This document shows positions 8,942 through 17,974 of a DNA stretch of 64,000 bases, in pieces. The position numbers and the translations under genes are program-made. The stretch comes from a candidate division KSB1 bacterium. Its GTDB lineage: Bacteria > Zhuqueibacterota > Zhuqueibacteria > Zhuqueibacterales > Zhuqueibacteraceae. The stretch spans positions 434,001-498,000 of the forward strand of contig JAPDPX010000003.1 of assembly GCA_034506255.1 (NCBI GenBank). The letters run 5' to 3'. Numbering within the stretch: the first letter of the stretch is position 1; the number at the start of each line of letters is the position of its first letter. Under the pieces are notes generated by a model. It searched no databases. It saw only the letters and a list, made by a program, of their open reading frames with translations, and had not been told where the DNA came from.

Positions 8942-10315
8942 ATGAACAGGAATTGCAAAACACACCCCCTGAGCGTGACACTGGTCAGCGAACAGTATGC
9001 GCCGGATTTGTCCTCCACCGCGCAGTTGTTCGAGGAGCTGATGGTGGAATTGCAGCAGCAGGGCGTGGCGGTGCGCGTTTGCACGCTCACCCCCGGCTAT
9101 CACGGCTATGTGAGACAGGGCAAAGTCCCGTGGCGCGAAGTACGCCACGGCGTGCCGGTGCGCCGCCTGCCCCGGCTGCCGTTCCGCCGCAGCAACCGCG
9201 TGGGCGAGGCGCTCAACTGGCTGTGGGGCACGGTTGCGCTGGCCCTGCTCGCCTGGCGCACACCGCGCGAAGCACCGCTGCTGATCAGCACCAATCCGCC
9301 AATGGCGCATGTCGTGGGCGCGGTCCTGAAGCTGCTGCGCGGCCAGCGTTTCATTGCCCTGTTTTATGACCTGCATCCGGAATTATCCTGCGCAGTGGGC
9401 CTGCTGCGGGAGGGCAGCCTGATCGACCGGTTGTGGCGCGGGATCAATCGGTGGGCCCTGCGCCACACCGATGTGGCCGTGGCGATCGGGGCGTACATGG
9501 AGCGGGTGATCAAAGGCCGTTATCCGGCGGTGGCCACCACCATCATTCACAACTGGTGTGATCCGCGCGTGGTGCGCTGTCTGCCCAAGCAGGCGAGCCT
9601 GTTTGCCCGCGAGCACGGCCTGCTCGACAAGTTCGTGGTGCTGTTCTCCGGCAACATGGGCTGGCGCCAGCGGCTGGAGATTCTCATTGAAGTAGCGGCG
9701 TTGCTGACCGATCTGCCGATCCGCTTTGTGTTCATCGGCGATGGTGTGAAGAAAGCCAAGCTGCAGGAAATGGCACGGGCGCGCGGCCTGCACAACGTCT
9801 TGTTCTTTCCCTATCAGCCGCGGCATTTGATGGAGCACTCACTCGCCGCCGCGGATCTGACCGTGGTCTCGCATGAGCGCGAGGCCATCGGCTTCGGCGT
9901 GCCGAGCAAGATTTACACCTACATGGCCGCCGGCCGCGCCATTCTGGGGCTGGCGAGCAAGCCCTGTGAGTTGATCGACATGGTGCGGGAATGCCAGTGT
10001 GGCTGGGTGTTCGATGAAGATCAGGATCGCGACGCCATTGCGGACTTGCTCAGAAACTTGTTGCAGGCACCACAGCTCAGCCACCATGCCGGCCAGCGTG
10101 CGCGTGAGTATTTCGAACGCCATTTCACCCTGCAGCGCGTGGCGCGTCAATACCAGGAGGTGATCCAGCGCCTGTGCGAAACCGGGCCGGCACCGGGACT
10201 TTTCTCCAGGTTGTTCAATCGTTCGCCGCAGCACCCGTCGCTCCGCCAAGCGGGTAAGTCCCCGGCACCGCCGCCGCGCCAATCCGGTCAGCGACTGGAG
10301 AAAGTCGAACTATGA
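8942..10315 (+). CDS. Family 4 glycosyltransferase, WcaI-like
   Basis: A 457-residue GT-B fold glycosyltransferase preceded by a purine-rich GAGAGAG ribosome site. The N-terminus VTLVSEQYAPDLSSTAQLFEELM is typical of WcaI-like GT4 proteins. The C-terminal nucleotide-sugar domain shows VVLFSGNMGWRQRLEILIE, the VFIGDG strand, and ADLTVVSHEREAIGFGVPSKIYTYMAAGRAIL, which contains the conserved acidic residue before GVPSK. It should add a sugar to the undecaprenyl-linked intermediate made by the upstream transferase (64 bases away). The last ~50 residues are Pro/Arg-rich and look disordered. Its stop codon overlaps the next start (ATGA), so it is translationally coupled to the Wzi-like gene. Confidence 0.88.
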   Translation: MNRNCKTHPLSVTLVSEQYAPDLSSTAQLFEELMVELQQQGVAVRVCTLTPGYHGYVRQGKVPWREVRHGVPVRRLPRLPFRRSNRVGEALNWLWGTVALALLAWRTPREAPLLISTNPPMAHVVGAVLKLLRGQRFIALFYDLHPELSCAVGLLREGSLIDRLWRGINRWALRHTDVAVAIGAYMERVIKGRYPAVATTIIHNWCDPRVVRCLPKQASLFAREHGLLDKFVVLFSGNMGWRQRLEILIEVAALLTDLPIRFVFIGDGVKKAKLQEMARARGLHNVLFFPYQPRHLMEHSLAAADLTVVSHEREAIGFGVPSKIYTYMAAGRAILGLASKPCELIDMVRECQCGWVFDEDQDRDAIADLLRNLLQAPQLSHHAGQRAREYFERHFTLQRVARQYQEVIQRLCETGPAPGLFSRLFNRSPQHPSLRQAGKSPAPPPRQSGQRLEKVEL

Positions 10316-11907
10316 ACAGGAACGTTCGCAACGATGCCATAACCTTGAGGAGTTGCCGCTTCCCTTTTGCCGTGATGCTGCGTGCCTGTGCCGGCATGCT
10401 GCTGTTTTGTTGCATCACAGGCGCGGCGCAGGAAATCATGACCGTGCCGACCTATCACTGGTCCTACATTTATGCGCGTGAGCTGAGTTTGCGTCACCGG
10501 CAGTTGGATTTTTCCCCGGCGAACTGGCCGGTGACGCTGGGTGACATGGCGCGCCTGGCCGATACCACCGGTCTGGCGACGGCATCTGCGCCGGAGCGAT
10601 TCTGGCAAATGCGGCTGCTGCAGTTTGCGCGCACGCCGCGCGCGCAGAAAGCGTGGCTGCAGTTGGGCGGCCGGCTGAGCGAAAGCGCCGGTGATTTCGG
10701 ACCCGCCTGGCACAGCCGCGCCGGCCTGCGCACGCAGCTTGCGTTGTTCCCCGACCGGCACGTGGCCCTGGTGAATGCCATTCGCCTGGATGAAGAGTTG
10801 CGTGAAGACCCGAATTATTTGGGCAAGCGCTGGCGCGGCTTTGCCGGCTACACCGAGCAGGCCTACGTGGCCTTGCATTTCGGCAGGTATGTCGCTAAAT
10901 TGGGCCGTGATTTTGTGCGCTGGGGACGCGGCACGGATGCGACTTTGCTGCTCTCGGATTACTCCCGGCCGCTGGATCATTTTTTCGGCCGTCTCACGCT
11001 CGCGCCCTTTCGCTTCGATTATCTCGCGGCCAAACTGAATTCGGAGTATCTGCCGGATTCCCTGCGCACGCGCTACGCCACCGAGGTGAGTGAACGCTAT
11101 CTCGCTGCCGCACGCGCGGAAGTCCGGTTCAAAACGAACCTGCTCACGCTCGCGGTTACGCAACTGGTGCTGTACGGCGGCCCGGGCCGCGGCTTCGAGT
11201 TGTACTATCTCAATCCGCTCCTGGCGTTTCACGGCGAGCAGCTCAACGAATCGCTGAAGAGCAACACCGCGGGCGCGCTCGACGCCGTGCTGCGGCCGCG
11301 CGACGGGCTGGAATGCTATGCGCAATTGCTCATCGATGACGTGCAAGTCGAGAAGACGCGCCGCGGCGATCTGGAGCCGAATGAAATTGCCTTTCTGCTC
11401 GGCGGCGAGCTGGCGGAGCCCTTCGGCTGGCGCGGGGTCACCCTGGGGCTGGAATACACCCGCGTTGCCAATCGCACCTACAATGCCATCACCGTGTGGG
11501 AAAAGTTTCTGCACCGCAACCGGCCGCTGGCGCACTTTCTCGGCAATGATTTCGACCGCTGGCTGGTGCACGGCCGCGCCTATGCCGGCGGCAATGTGCA
11601 GCTCTTCTACTCTTACGAAGCCCGCCGCCACGGCGAGGGCCGCCTGGAGCGGCCGTTCGACATGCCGTGGGTGAACGCGGATCTGCAGCAGGGGTATCGT
11701 GAGAAATTCCCCAGTGGCGTGGTGGAGCGCAGCACGCATGTCCATCTCGAAGCGCGCTGGCATGCCACCGCGGGTTTCCATCTCGCGCTGGCCGCCGGGC
11801 ACGCGCGCTACCGCAATTTTGCCAATCAGGCGGGCCGGCAGCAGCAGGAAACCAGCGTGCGGCTGCAGCTTGGGCTCGAGCAATTCTGGTGGCTGGGTTT
11901 GGAATGA
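10312..11907 (+). CDS. Wzi-like capsule assembly outer-membrane protein
   Basis: A 531-residue protein with an N-terminal signal (hydrophobic stretch around MLRACAGMLLFCCITGAAQ), then the layout of the Wzi family: a short periplasmic helical part (LGDMARL ... QMRLLQFAR) followed by many alternating amphipathic strands ending in aromatic residues. KLGRDFVRWGRG, YYLNPLLAFHGEQLNES and AFLLGGELAEPFGWRGVTLGLEYTR are typical. Wzi is an outer-membrane beta-barrel lectin that helps attach capsule to the cell surface. The gene overlaps the glycosyltransferase by four bases (ATGA). This supports an exported, surface-anchored polysaccharide. Confidence 0.85.
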   Translation: MNRNVRNDAITLRSCRFPFAVMLRACAGMLLFCCITGAAQEIMTVPTYHWSYIYARELSLRHRQLDFSPANWPVTLGDMARLADTTGLATASAPERFWQMRLLQFARTPRAQKAWLQLGGRLSESAGDFGPAWHSRAGLRTQLALFPDRHVALVNAIRLDEELREDPNYLGKRWRGFAGYTEQAYVALHFGRYVAKLGRDFVRWGRGTDATLLLSDYSRPLDHFFGRLTLAPFRFDYLAAKLNSEYLPDSLRTRYATEVSERYLAAARAEVRFKTNLLTLAVTQLVLYGGPGRGFELYYLNPLLAFHGEQLNESLKSNTAGALDAVLRPRDGLECYAQLLIDDVQVEKTRRGDLEPNEIAFLLGGELAEPFGWRGVTLGLEYTRVANRTYNAITVWEKFLHRNRPLAHFLGNDFDRWLVHGRAYAGGNVQLFYSYEARRHGEGRLERPFDMPWVNADLQQGYREKFPSGVVERSTHVHLEARWHATAGFHLALAAGHARYRNFANQAGRQQQETSVRLQLGLEQFWWLGLE

Positions 11908-12461
11908 GGCGCGGGGCCGGGCTGGCGGGGTGACAGCGATAAACCAGCGGGGGCGGAACGGAATCATCTGCAATAATAAATAGATCATCCGACTCAAGCG
12001 TACATGGCCACATGACTGTTCTTTGCATCTGATGAACTCCGATAGGAGTGAGAGGTTTATCGCCAGGTGCCGTTCGCCCAAATGAACCCCCCTCGGGGTG
12101 ACATGTGTATCGTGCTTCATCATTGATCTCATCTTGCATTGAAGGCAAACGCCGTTACATGTCATTCCCAAAGGAGTTGGAAGTTGGCGGTGTTGACAAT
12201 TACTATAGACATTTCACCCCTGACGGGGTTGGGCCGTTCGCTATCACGTCAGGGCAAGTGGCTCTCAGCAGAGAAGGCACGGAACTGATTTTGCGATTCT
12301 TTTCATTTTGTTGTCGCAAAATGTACGCAAAATTCGGATGATCCCAAAAAATCTGCAGGCAGCCGGAGAAGATTGCGAGGGTGAGTCCACGTATCTTCCG
12401 GCCGGCCCTTGCCGGCAGCGCGCACCCGCGCGATGACACTTTTTTATTACGGGAGACAATT
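11908..12461. other. Intergenic region dominated by a MITE-like element
   Basis: The gap between the Wzi-like gene and gmhA contains no gene. About two thirds is the inverted repeat described separately (11981-12344). The remaining ~115 bases upstream of gmhA include the GGGAG ribosome site for that gene. Confidence 0.65.
11981..12344 (-). repeat. MITE-like element, copy A
   Basis: This segment reads, in reverse complement, almost the same as 20108-20461 (about nine bases in ten by eye; one insertion of about ten bases here). Both copies end in inverted GATCATCCGA. Inside, short palindromes of the form AACCCC-GG-GGGGT or AACTCC-GGAGT recur about every 60 bases, followed by TGA(A/C)ATG and often TTTATAG/TTTATCG. 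No transposase is encoded, so it is either a MITE mobilised elsewhere or a REP-type array. Confidence 0.85.
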
Positions 12462-13058
12462 ATGGCCATGGCTTCACGGATGAGAAGCGACAAGACCTTC
12501 GTGCAGGAACGCATTCAAAACAGCATTGCGGTCAAGACCAAATTGATGGAACAGCAGGCGGCGGAGATCCTGTCGGTCGGGCACAAATTGGTCAACATTT
12601 TACGTGGCGGCGGCAAGATCCTCTTTTGCGGCAATGGCGGCAGTGCCGCGGATGCCCAGCATCTCGCGGCGGAGTTGGTGTGCAAGCTGCGCAACGACCG
12701 GCCGCCGCTGGCCGGGCTGGCGCTCACCACCGACACCTCGACGCTCACCGCCACCAGCAACGATTTTTCGTTCCGCGATGTCTATGCCCGGCAGGTCATT
12801 GCGCTGGGCGCCAGTGGCGATGCCCTGATCGGCATCAGCACCTCGGGCAACTCCGCCAATGTGCTGGCGGCGGTGGAGGCGGCGCGCCAGAAGAATGTGC
12901 TCACCATCGGCCTGCTCGGCCAGGACGGCGGCGCCATCGCCAGTGCGGTGGACCATGTCGTGATCGTGCCGGACAACGACACCCAGCGCATCCAGGAGTG
13001 TCACATTTTGGTGGGCCACATCTGGATGGAAATGGTGGAGCACGAACTCTTTGGGTGA
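12462..13058 (+). CDS. gmhA: Phosphoheptose isomerase (SIS domain)
   Basis: A 198-residue sedoheptulose-7-phosphate isomerase, the usual length for GmhA. ATG 12462 is chosen because GGGAG lies six bases upstream; the frame extends to 12381 without a ribosome site. Family motifs are KILFCGNGGSAADAQHLAAELV, LTTDTSTLTATSNDF, GISTSGNSANVLAA, GLLGQDGG and the metal/active-site region IQECHILVGHIWMEMVE. The enzyme makes D-glycero-D-manno-heptose 7-phosphate, the first step toward ADP-heptose for LPS core or S-layer and surface glycans. It overlaps the gmhB start by eight bases. The kinase/adenylyltransferase (HldE) of the pathway is not in the window. Confidence 0.95.
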   Translation: MAMASRMRSDKTFVQERIQNSIAVKTKLMEQQAAEILSVGHKLVNILRGGGKILFCGNGGSAADAQHLAAELVCKLRNDRPPLAGLALTTDTSTLTATSNDFSFRDVYARQVIALGASGDALIGISTSGNSANVLAAVEAARQKNVLTIGLLGQDGGAIASAVDHVVIVPDNDTQRIQECHILVGHIWMEMVEHELFG

Positions 13059-13605
13059 GCCGACCCGACAGGCCGCGTTCGTTTTTCTCGATCGCGATGG
13101 CACGCTGATCGAGGAAAAAAACTATCTTCGCCGGCTGGAGGACATCGCCTTCCTGCCGGGCAGCGAGGCCGCGGTGGCGCGCCTGCAGCGTGCCGGCCTG
13201 CGCGTCGTCGTGATCAGCAATCAATCCGGCGTGGCGCGCGGCTACTTCAGTGCGGCGTTCGTGCAGGAGACCCATCGCGCGCTGCAACAGCATCTCGCGC
13301 GCCACGGCGCGTGGATCGACGGTTTCTACTTTTGCCCGCATGCGCCGGAGGCGAACTGTCATTGCCGCAAGCCGCGCCCTGGCATGCTGGAACAGGCCAG
13401 CCGCGATTTTGCCTGTGAGCTCACCGGCTTCATGGTGGGCGACCGCGCCAGTGACATTGAAACCGGCCGCAACGCCGGTTTGCGCACCGTGCTGGTGCGT
13501 ACCGGCTATGGTGAAGAGACCGCCCGCCGCGGCGAATGCCAGCCCGATTTCATCGCGGACGATCTCGCCGCCGCCGTCGATTGGATTTTGCCGCAAGTCG
13601 CATAG
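13051..13605 (+). CDS. gmhB: D-glycero-beta-D-manno-heptose 1,7-bisphosphate 7-phosphatase
   Basis: A 184-residue HAD-superfamily phosphatase. The nucleophile motif is FLDRDGTLIEE (two Asp), motif II is VVISNQSGVARGY, and motif IV is MVGDRASDIETGRNAG. The zinc loop CPHAPEANCHCRKPRPGM, with the C-x-H ... C-x-C pattern, marks GmhB. It removes the 7-phosphate from heptose bisphosphate. The most likely start is TTG 13051, overlapping the end of gmhA, which implies translational coupling; no in-frame ATG fits upstream of the nucleophile motif. A strong terminator follows at 13643. Confidence 0.93.
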   Translation: MGEPTRQAAFVFLDRDGTLIEEKNYLRRLEDIAFLPGSEAAVARLQRAGLRVVVISNQSGVARGYFSAAFVQETHRALQQHLARHGAWIDGFYFCPHAPEANCHCRKPRPGMLEQASRDFACELTGFMVGDRASDIETGRNAGLRTVLVRTGYGEETARRGECQPDFIADDLAAAVDWILPQVA

Positions 13606-13642
13606 AAAAAAACGGAGATCACCTCTCCGCTTCCACCCATAG

Positions 13643-13682
13643 AAGAAGCCCTCAACGAATGATTCGGCGAGGGCTTTTTCTT
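13643..13682 (+). terminator. Rho-independent terminator after gmhB
   Basis: GCCCTC and GAGGGC form the core stem (13648-13653 with 13669-13674) around a 15-base loop. The stem is flanked by AAGAA on the left and a TTTTTCTTT run on the right. It lies 43 bases after the gmhB stop and closes the exopolysaccharide/heptose block. Confidence 0.85.
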
Positions 13683-13755
13683 TGGCTGCCGGAGTTGCTT
13701 CTCCGCCACTTTTTTGCTATGCTTGCGCCAGCCGCAACAAAACCACGGAGGAAGA

Positions 13756-16071
13756 ATGCGCAAGCTCACCGCCGTTTTCCCCCTGCTTTTGCTCGGCCTG
13801 TGCAGCGCCGGGCGCACGGGCGCACAGCCGGCCGCGCTCATGGCCGACAGCCTCCATGCCCACCTGCATCATCTTGCCGTGACCATCGGCCCGCGGCCCA
13901 TGGGTTCGGCCAATGAACGCAGCGCGCTGCTGTGGGTGGTGCAGCGGTTTGCCGCCTGGGGCGCCGACACGGCTTATGTTATGCCGGTGCCGTTCAGCGA
14001 ACGCGTCAACACCAGCTCGGGCGTGGCGGTGGGCGTGTTTCGCGGCCGCAGTGACAGTCTGATCGTCGTCGGCAGCCACATCGATTCCGACACGCGGGAA
14101 AATCCGGGCGCCAATGACAATGCCTCCGGCACGGCAGTGATGCTGGAGCTGGCGCGTGTATGGCGCCATGCCGGGCGGCGCTACACCCTGCTGTTCGCCG
14201 CGTTCGGCGGCGAAGAGGGCAACCTGGCCGGCTCGCGCTGGTTTGTCGATCATTTCCCTGAAATCCACCGCGTGGCGCTCATGCTGCAGATCGACATGGC
14301 AGGCAGCGACGGCCCGCTCCTCCCCTTCATCGACACGCGCGACCATCAGACACCGGCCTGGCTGGTCAAGGATGCCTTCGCGATCGATCGCAGCCTGGGC
14401 TACAACAGCCTGAAATACCCCACGCAGTTTTTCACCCTCAATCAGGTGCTCGGTGGCGCCAGCTCGGATCACGAGCCTTTTCTCCGCCGTGGCATTCCCG
14501 CGATTGACTTTACCGCCGGCGTCGGCACCTCACCCATTCACACTCCCAACGATCGCATTGAATTCATCAGCCGGGCGGCATTGGAACGCAGTGCGCGTCT
14601 GGTCGATGGCCTGCTGCACAAGTATCAGACGCAGGGCATTCCCGGCAGCCGCACCGGCAACTACATGCTCTGGCAACTGTCCGGCGGGGTGTTGTTCGTG
14701 CCGACCTGGGCCATTGCGGCCGTGGACGTGCTGGCGCTTCTGCTCGGTGTGGCGGCCTTCACACACGGTCGCGCCCGGCGGTTGCAAAGCGACACGGTGC
14801 CGCGCGGGTATTTCTCCGGCGCCAAGGTGTTTCTGCTGCTGTTCGTCATTGCGATTTTTACCCAGCTCGGGGAAGCGGCGATGCAGTTGCTCAAGGGTTT
14901 GCGCTATCCCTGGTTCGTGCACATTGATGAGTATCTCACCTTCGCGGCGCTGTTTGCCCTCGCCGGTTTTTGGCTGGCGCTGTGGCTCAGTCGCAACTGG
15001 CGCTTCAGCCCCGATCCTTATTTTTATCTCAAACGGGGTCTGCTGCCACTCTGGCTGCTGGTGATCCTGGCCTGGCTGGTCAGCCCGCGTCTGGCCCTTT
15101 ATCCGGCACTCACGCTGCTGTGTTTCAGTTTGGCGGTTTTGCTGCCGGGGACGTTGTTGAAACTCCTGTGTGCCCTCGCCGCGCCGCTTCCCATGTTCGC
15201 GTTGATGTTTTTCGAATTGTTCGCCTTCGGTGCGCGTGCCATGCCACGCCTGCTGGCGCAGGCTCACGGTTTCACGCCGTCACTGATCTACAGCACCGTG
15301 CTCACCCTGTTGCTCGTCATTTGGTACCTGCCCTCCTGCTGTCTGTTCGCCTACACCTTCGCACACGGTTACCGGCACTTGTCCTGGCTGCGCCTTTTGC
15401 GGCGGCCGCTGGTTGGGCTGTTGCTTTTGCTCGCGGTCTTTGCCTATGGCGGATATCTGTATGCCTTCCCCGCCTACAACGAGCGCTGGCGCGCATTGCT
15501 GCGGGTGACGGCGCGGTATGATCAAAACACTCAGGACAGCCGCCTGCGACTGCTGGGCGATGAGTATTTTCGCGGGGTGACAGTGAAGGCGGGTGAGCTG
15601 TCGCTCAACTATGATGAGGCGATTCATCACGCCGACCTGGCGGTGCCGTTTCGCGCCGATTGGCTGTCGGCCGCGGGCAGTCAAACCAGGGATGCTCGCG
15701 ATTCGACCCTGGTGCGGGTTGACTGGCAGCTCACCAGCGCCCGGCCCTGGAACGAAGTCCGGATGCAGGTGCAGAGCGACACGCTGATGCTCTCCGTGAG
15801 GGACACCCCGCTGAAATACAGCAAAAGCCGCCGTGATGGTGCTGAATCTTTTCTCTTTCGCTGGTATGCCGACCCGGACGATACCCTGCGCGTGCAGGCG
15901 AGTTTCCAGCTTGCACCGGGCAGCCGGCTGATTCGGCAGGTGACGGCACTCTATGTCGAACCGCCGTTGCCGCTCACGGTTACGGCAAAACATGCCGACG
16001 TGATCTATCGCACCGAAGTCATCCGCCGGGACACGCTGACGGCCGTGCCGCCGGCTGATGCCGGAGGGTGA
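13756..16071 (+). CDS. M28 zinc peptidase fused to a polytopic membrane domain
   Basis: A 771-residue protein; ATG 13756 has GGAGGAA just upstream and opens a signal peptide. Residues ~30-300 are an M28 aminopeptidase-like domain: GSHIDSD (first zinc His), NPGANDNASG (bridging Asp), FGGEEGNLAGS (catalytic Glu and zinc Glu), QIDMAG and SSDHEPF (last zinc His). Residues ~320-600 hold about eight hydrophobic segments, and the last ~170 residues form a soluble beta-rich domain. The order peptidase, then membrane region, then soluble domain resembles eukaryotic ERMP1/Fxna-type membrane peptidases. The peptidase is expected on the periplasmic side. Substrate unknown. It ends 26 bases from the convergent downstream gene. 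Confidence 0.85.
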   Translation: MRKLTAVFPLLLLGLCSAGRTGAQPAALMADSLHAHLHHLAVTIGPRPMGSANERSALLWVVQRFAAWGADTAYVMPVPFSERVNTSSGVAVGVFRGRSDSLIVVGSHIDSDTRENPGANDNASGTAVMLELARVWRHAGRRYTLLFAAFGGEEGNLAGSRWFVDHFPEIHRVALMLQIDMAGSDGPLLPFIDTRDHQTPAWLVKDAFAIDRSLGYNSLKYPTQFFTLNQVLGGASSDHEPFLRRGIPAIDFTAGVGTSPIHTPNDRIEFISRAALERSARLVDGLLHKYQTQGIPGSRTGNYMLWQLSGGVLFVPTWAIAAVDVLALLLGVAAFTHGRARRLQSDTVPRGYFSGAKVFLLLFVIAIFTQLGEAAMQLLKGLRYPWFVHIDEYLTFAALFALAGFWLALWLSRNWRFSPDPYFYLKRGLLPLWLLVILAWLVSPRLALYPALTLLCFSLAVLLPGTLLKLLCALAAPLPMFALMFFELFAFGARAMPRLLAQAHGFTPSLIYSTVLTLLLVIWYLPSCCLFAYTFAHGYRHLSWLRLLRRPLVGLLLLLAVFAYGGYLYAFPAYNERWRALLRVTARYDQNTQDSRLRLLGDEYFRGVTVKAGELSLNYDEAIHHADLAVPFRADWLSAAGSQTRDARDSTLVRVDWQLTSARPWNEVRMQVQSDTLMLSVRDTPLKYSKSRRDGAESFLFRWYADPDDTLRVQASFQLAPGSRLIRQVTALYVEPPLPLTVTAKHADVIYRTEVIRRDTLTAVPPADAGG

Positions 16072-16097
16072 GTGCCGCGCGCCCCGGGGCTGCGTTT

Positions 16098-17648
16098 TCA
16101 TCCCCCGCGAGGCATGCCGCCCGAGTTCGCATGAAAGGGCTGCGCGGGAGACATGGCGGTTTGTACAGCCGCTGCCCGCGCCATTGCCACCAGTTCCCAG
16201 TACGGCGGGCGATAGCCGTGCTGCTGCACAAACTGCTCCGCCTGCTGCAGCACCCTGGCCTTGAGGGCCAGATGCCGCTGGTTGAATTGCCGGTGCCGCA
16301 GCGCGGCCGCGGCACTCATACCCTCGGGCACCGGCCCGATTTGACCCAGGGCATTGCAAAGCAGGCTGTATCCTTTCAGGATACGCGCCAGCGGCAGCAG
16401 GTACCACGCATAATTGAGACGGTCGCCCGCCTCCGCTTTTTCCAGCATGGCGTCGGTCACGGCGTTGTCAATGTGATCATGATACAACGTTTCCGGATCA
16501 CGCCATTCCGCCACCACGCGCAGTTGCGGATCATATTCGAGATCCGCGGGCTCCTGGGTTTGAAAATGCCGCACCCCAAAAGCCGCCAGCCACACACCCA
16601 CGCCCGGTGAGGAGATGTGGGAAATACCCATCCACAACTGGATGCCGCATTGGCGATACGCCCGGGAGGCTACTTCCGAGCAGAAGAGTTTGCCGGGATC
16701 CTCATAATCCATTTCAAAATCATAGGGAATGTGCTGCGTCTTTGCCCGCGCCAGCGCGGTGCCCGCGGCCTCATGCGGCAGCCCGGGGTTGGTGAGCAGC
16801 GCCGGCAGATCGGCGCGCAGCCGCAAAACCATTACCCGGAGCTTCTTGTCGCGCAGATATTCCTCCAGCGTTGCCACTGCCACGCCCCGCTCGATGTGCG
16901 CCTCGATGATCGAGGCCAGGCTGGTTTTTTCATCGACGTGCACCAGGGCAATGTGGGAAAAGTTTCCGGGATAATCGTTGCCGCGCGCGATCAGCGCTGA
17001 GGTGGGCGCGCCCCCGCGCGAGACCAGAATGTCGCCGCTGTGAATGGTGACCCCGAGAATCTTGGTGGAAGGCGTTTGAGAAGGTTCCTCTTCGCCGCGC
17101 GTCAGCGCCGGCACTGCTTGCGGCGGCGCCTGCAGCATCACTTCTTCCAGCGCCGCGCGGCTGCCATAGAGCAGGCGATAGAGCCGGTCACGAGTCGCCG
17201 GCGACTGGATGTCCCACTGTTGCGATTGCCTCTTCACCAGCGCACGCACGCGGCAGTGCAGGCGTTCATAAGCCGCGAGTTTCTCCGGACAGGCTGCCAC
17301 CTGCGGCGCCAGTTCGAAAATGTCCCGTTCGAGTCTGGTGAGGAGCGGGTGCTCCGGAGCGAAGGAACGGGCGGTGAGGGAGTCGAGACGCTGCTGCGTG
17401 CGCGCCAGCTCGCGGGTGAGCCTTGCTTCGAGCATGGCACCACCGGCCGTGCGCGCCTTGTTGAAGCGCTCCTCCAGCGCCTGCCAATAGGCATCCCTGT
17501 TCCACACAAAAGGTGTTTTGTCACTTCTGACCGGCGGCGGCGCTTCGGCCGCAGGAAGCAACAGGATCAGATAAAGTGCGCCCAGGGCCAGGGCGGGGTA
17601 TGCCACGAACCGGCGTTTGCGACGGCCGGAGGGGATGGTCGAGGTCAT
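16098..17648 (-). CDS. YiiX-like permuted NlpC/P60 cysteine hydrolase, membrane-anchored
   Basis: A 516-residue protein from ATG 17648; the frame opens further upstream, but this start places a basic N-terminus (RRKRR) directly before a single hydrophobic anchor. Residues ~50-200 are helical and likely coiled. The catalytic part (~210-400) matches the YiiX/YebB family of circularly permuted papain-like hydrolases: SGDILVSRGG, NFSHIALVHVD with the His, EAHIERGV, and KLFCSEVASRAY with the nucleophile Cys. Relatives act on acyl or amide bonds in lipids or peptides near the membrane. The specific substrate cannot be read from the sequence. It is convergent with the M28 gene. Confidence 0.78.
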   Translation of the reverse strand: MTSTIPSGRRKRRFVAYPALALGALYLILLLPAAEAPPPVRSDKTPFVWNRDAYWQALEERFNKARTAGGAMLEARLTRELARTQQRLDSLTARSFAPEHPLLTRLERDIFELAPQVAACPEKLAAYERLHCRVRALVKRQSQQWDIQSPATRDRLYRLLYGSRAALEEVMLQAPPQAVPALTRGEEEPSQTPSTKILGVTIHSGDILVSRGGAPTSALIARGNDYPGNFSHIALVHVDEKTSLASIIEAHIERGVAVATLEEYLRDKKLRVMVLRLRADLPALLTNPGLPHEAAGTALARAKTQHIPYDFEMDYEDPGKLFCSEVASRAYRQCGIQLWMGISHISSPGVGVWLAAFGVRHFQTQEPADLEYDPQLRVVAEWRDPETLYHDHIDNAVTDAMLEKAEAGDRLNYAWYLLPLARILKGYSLLCNALGQIGPVPEGMSAAAALRHRQFNQRHLALKARVLQQAEQFVQQHGYRPPYWELVAMARAAAVQTAMSPAQPFHANSGGMPRGG

Positions 17649-17974
17649 GATCGGCTCATCAGTTTGAGTGCAATCAAGCCGTGCGTGGGGAGTTGTCGGG
17701 GCAAGGTGCAAATTGCAGTGCAAAAAAACAAGCCGGGCTGCGGCATGTCTCGAGTGCGCCGGCACGGGGAGTTGGAGCGGTGAAAGCAGGGCGACATCTG
17801 GGGATCGGTGTTGCGAAAATCACAAAATCGCGCAGGTCAAAAAGAGAAAAGCGGCCCGATGTTTTTTTGCGGGCCGCTTCTTTCTTTTCCCCCGCCGGGC
17901 AGGTTGATCAGAACAAGCCCGCGGGGCACTGCCATATGGGAGAAGCAGGGAAAGTCGAGGCCAGGGCAGTGCGG
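17649..17974. other. Intergenic region with terminator
   Basis: This gap between the cyclase-TolB gene and the YiiX-like gene (both minus strand) holds the terminator at 17849-17888 and probably the promoter of the YiiX-like gene. No coding signal is seen. Confidence 0.5.
17849..17888 (-). terminator. Rho-independent terminator after the cyclase gene
   Basis: AAGCGGCCCG (17849-17858) pairs perfectly with CGGGCCGCTT (17870-17879) around an 11-base loop. Read on the minus strand, a TTTTCTCTTTTT run follows. It is about 90 bases past the stop of the minus-strand cyclase gene. The plus-strand side also has CTTTCTTTT, so it could act in both directions. Confidence 0.85.

Noticed and set aside
10288..12171. 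627-codon open frame on the minus strand
   Set aside because: It is antisense to the Wzi-like gene and enters the MITE-like repeat; no ribosome site or domain. High GC content produces long antisense open frames.
11981..12344. CRISPR array
   Set aside because: The ~60-base periodicity comes from diverged palindromes, not identical direct repeats with unique spacers.
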